Positions 50,205-50,543 of a DNA stretch of 50,543 bases are shown piece by piece. How positions within the stretch are numbered: the stretch's first letter is position 1; each line of letters opens with the position of its first letter. The notes beneath the pieces were generated by a model that saw nothing but the letters and a program-made list of their open reading frames with translations, ran no database searches and was not told the origin of the DNA. Made by a program: the position numbers and the translations under genes. Origin of the DNA: Paludibacteraceae bacterium (GTDB lineage: Bacteria > Bacteroidota > Bacteroidia > Bacteroidales > Paludibacteraceae); the NCBI GenBank assembly GCA_017525455.1, contig JAFXSS010000076.1, forward strand, positions 1-50,543, read 5' to 3'.

Positions 50205-50543
50205 TTACTCCTGGTTGAGTGTAATGCGACGGAAGTCGGTAATAGTAACATTCTGCTTTTTCAGAATATCCTTTACCAGTTCCTTGCTTTCGCTCATGAT
50301 GTAAGCCTGCTCAACCAGCGTGTTCTCCTTCAAGAACTTACCCAGACGACCTTGAGCAATCATCTCAATCTTTTTCATATTGAGGTTTGCTTCAGCTTCT
50401 GCGGGTACGTTAGCGCGGATATCGCGAGCGATTTGAGCCTGCTCTTCGGTCAGCCAACCCTTAGCGGTGTTCGAAGCGATATGGTCATCGCTATCGCAGT
50501 GTGCGGGGTTCAAGCCGGCTTTGCGCAGTGCGTTCTCAACAGC
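50205..50543 (-). CDS. tsf: Elongation factor Ts, C-terminal part (partial)
   Basis: The last 112 codons are present; the 5' part lies beyond the right edge. ALRKAGLNPAHCDSDDHIASN, AKGWLTEEQAQIARDI, IAQGRLGKFLKENTLVEQAYI and VTITDFRRITLNQE match the C-terminal half of Bacteroidota EF-Ts. It exchanges GDP for GTP on EF-Tu. Confidence 0.9.
   Translation of the reverse strand, partial: AVENALRKAGLNPAHCDSDDHIASNTAKGWLTEEQAQIARDIRANVPAEAEANLNMKKIEMIAQGRLGKFLKENTLVEQAYIMSESKELVKDILKKQNVTITDFRRITLNQE

Overview
The window is chromosomal DNA from a member of the Bacteroidales (phylum Bacteroidota). The evidence is a short primary sigma factor of the Bacteroidota type, promoters of the TTTG / TAnnTTTG form, a fused SecDF, the local order HD protein - lpxD - lpxC - lpxA, a flavobacterial-type tyrosine ammonia-lyase, and starts that do not depend on Shine-Dalgarno sites. 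Genus cannot be fixed from the sequence. No phage, plasmid, insertion sequence, rRNA or CRISPR signal was seen; two tRNA genes are present (initiator Met and Arg-UCU).

Layout. 1-8.9 kb: the 5' part of an Fe-S scaffold-like gene with a hairpin leader, a divergent MATE transporter, a minus-strand operon of two related secreted proteins followed by a membrane-anchored TPR/helix-turn-helix regulator, a conserved hypothetical gene, a TtcA-like tRNA thiolation gene and the initiator tRNA. 8.9-12 kb: secDF. 12.0-29.3 kb: one minus-strand operon of 18 tightly overlapping genes for an aryl polyene / flexirubin-type pigment. 29.4-33.7 kb: guanine deaminase, and a divergent operon of a radical SAM protein, a glycosyltransferase-like protein and a predicted outer-membrane protein. 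33.7-43.9 kb: a long minus-strand housekeeping block (rpoD, HD hydrolase, lpxD, lpxC, lpxA, glnS, a small nuclease-like gene, phoH, comM, mgtC). 44-50.5 kb: tRNA-Arg flanked by strong hairpins, thioredoxin, alkaline phosphatase, polA, hflX, and the 3' end of tsf.

How the pigment operon works as a unit (mostly inference from families): tyrosine ammonia-lyase makes 4-coumarate; a PaaK-like ligase activates it; two acyl carrier proteins, three ketosynthases (one fused to a chain-length-factor-like domain), one ketoreductase and two hotdog dehydratases build a conjugated polyene; a methyltransferase decorates it; two acyltransferase domains, a glycosyltransferase and an FAD oxidoreductase attach or finish the chain; a LolA-like carrier, a small DMT permease and an MMPL exporter move the lipid-linked product to the outer membrane. 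Two fusions are unusual: ketosynthase + chain-length factor, and glycosyltransferase + acyltransferase + FAD oxidoreductase in one polypeptide. No darA/darB-like dialkylresorcinol genes are in the window.

Other points worth attention: short tandem repeats (7-mer GYYRARA, 8-mer GATTTGAR, and AT-rich tracts) lie inside housekeeping genes (polA, ttcA, comM, hflX) as well as between genes; a 20-bp gapped motif occurs three times; polA lacks its 3'-5' exonuclease domain; LpxC lacks the FabZ domain normally fused to it in this phylum; and ten predicted promoters share an extended -33 box (YTTGCA) and an exact 20-bp spacer.
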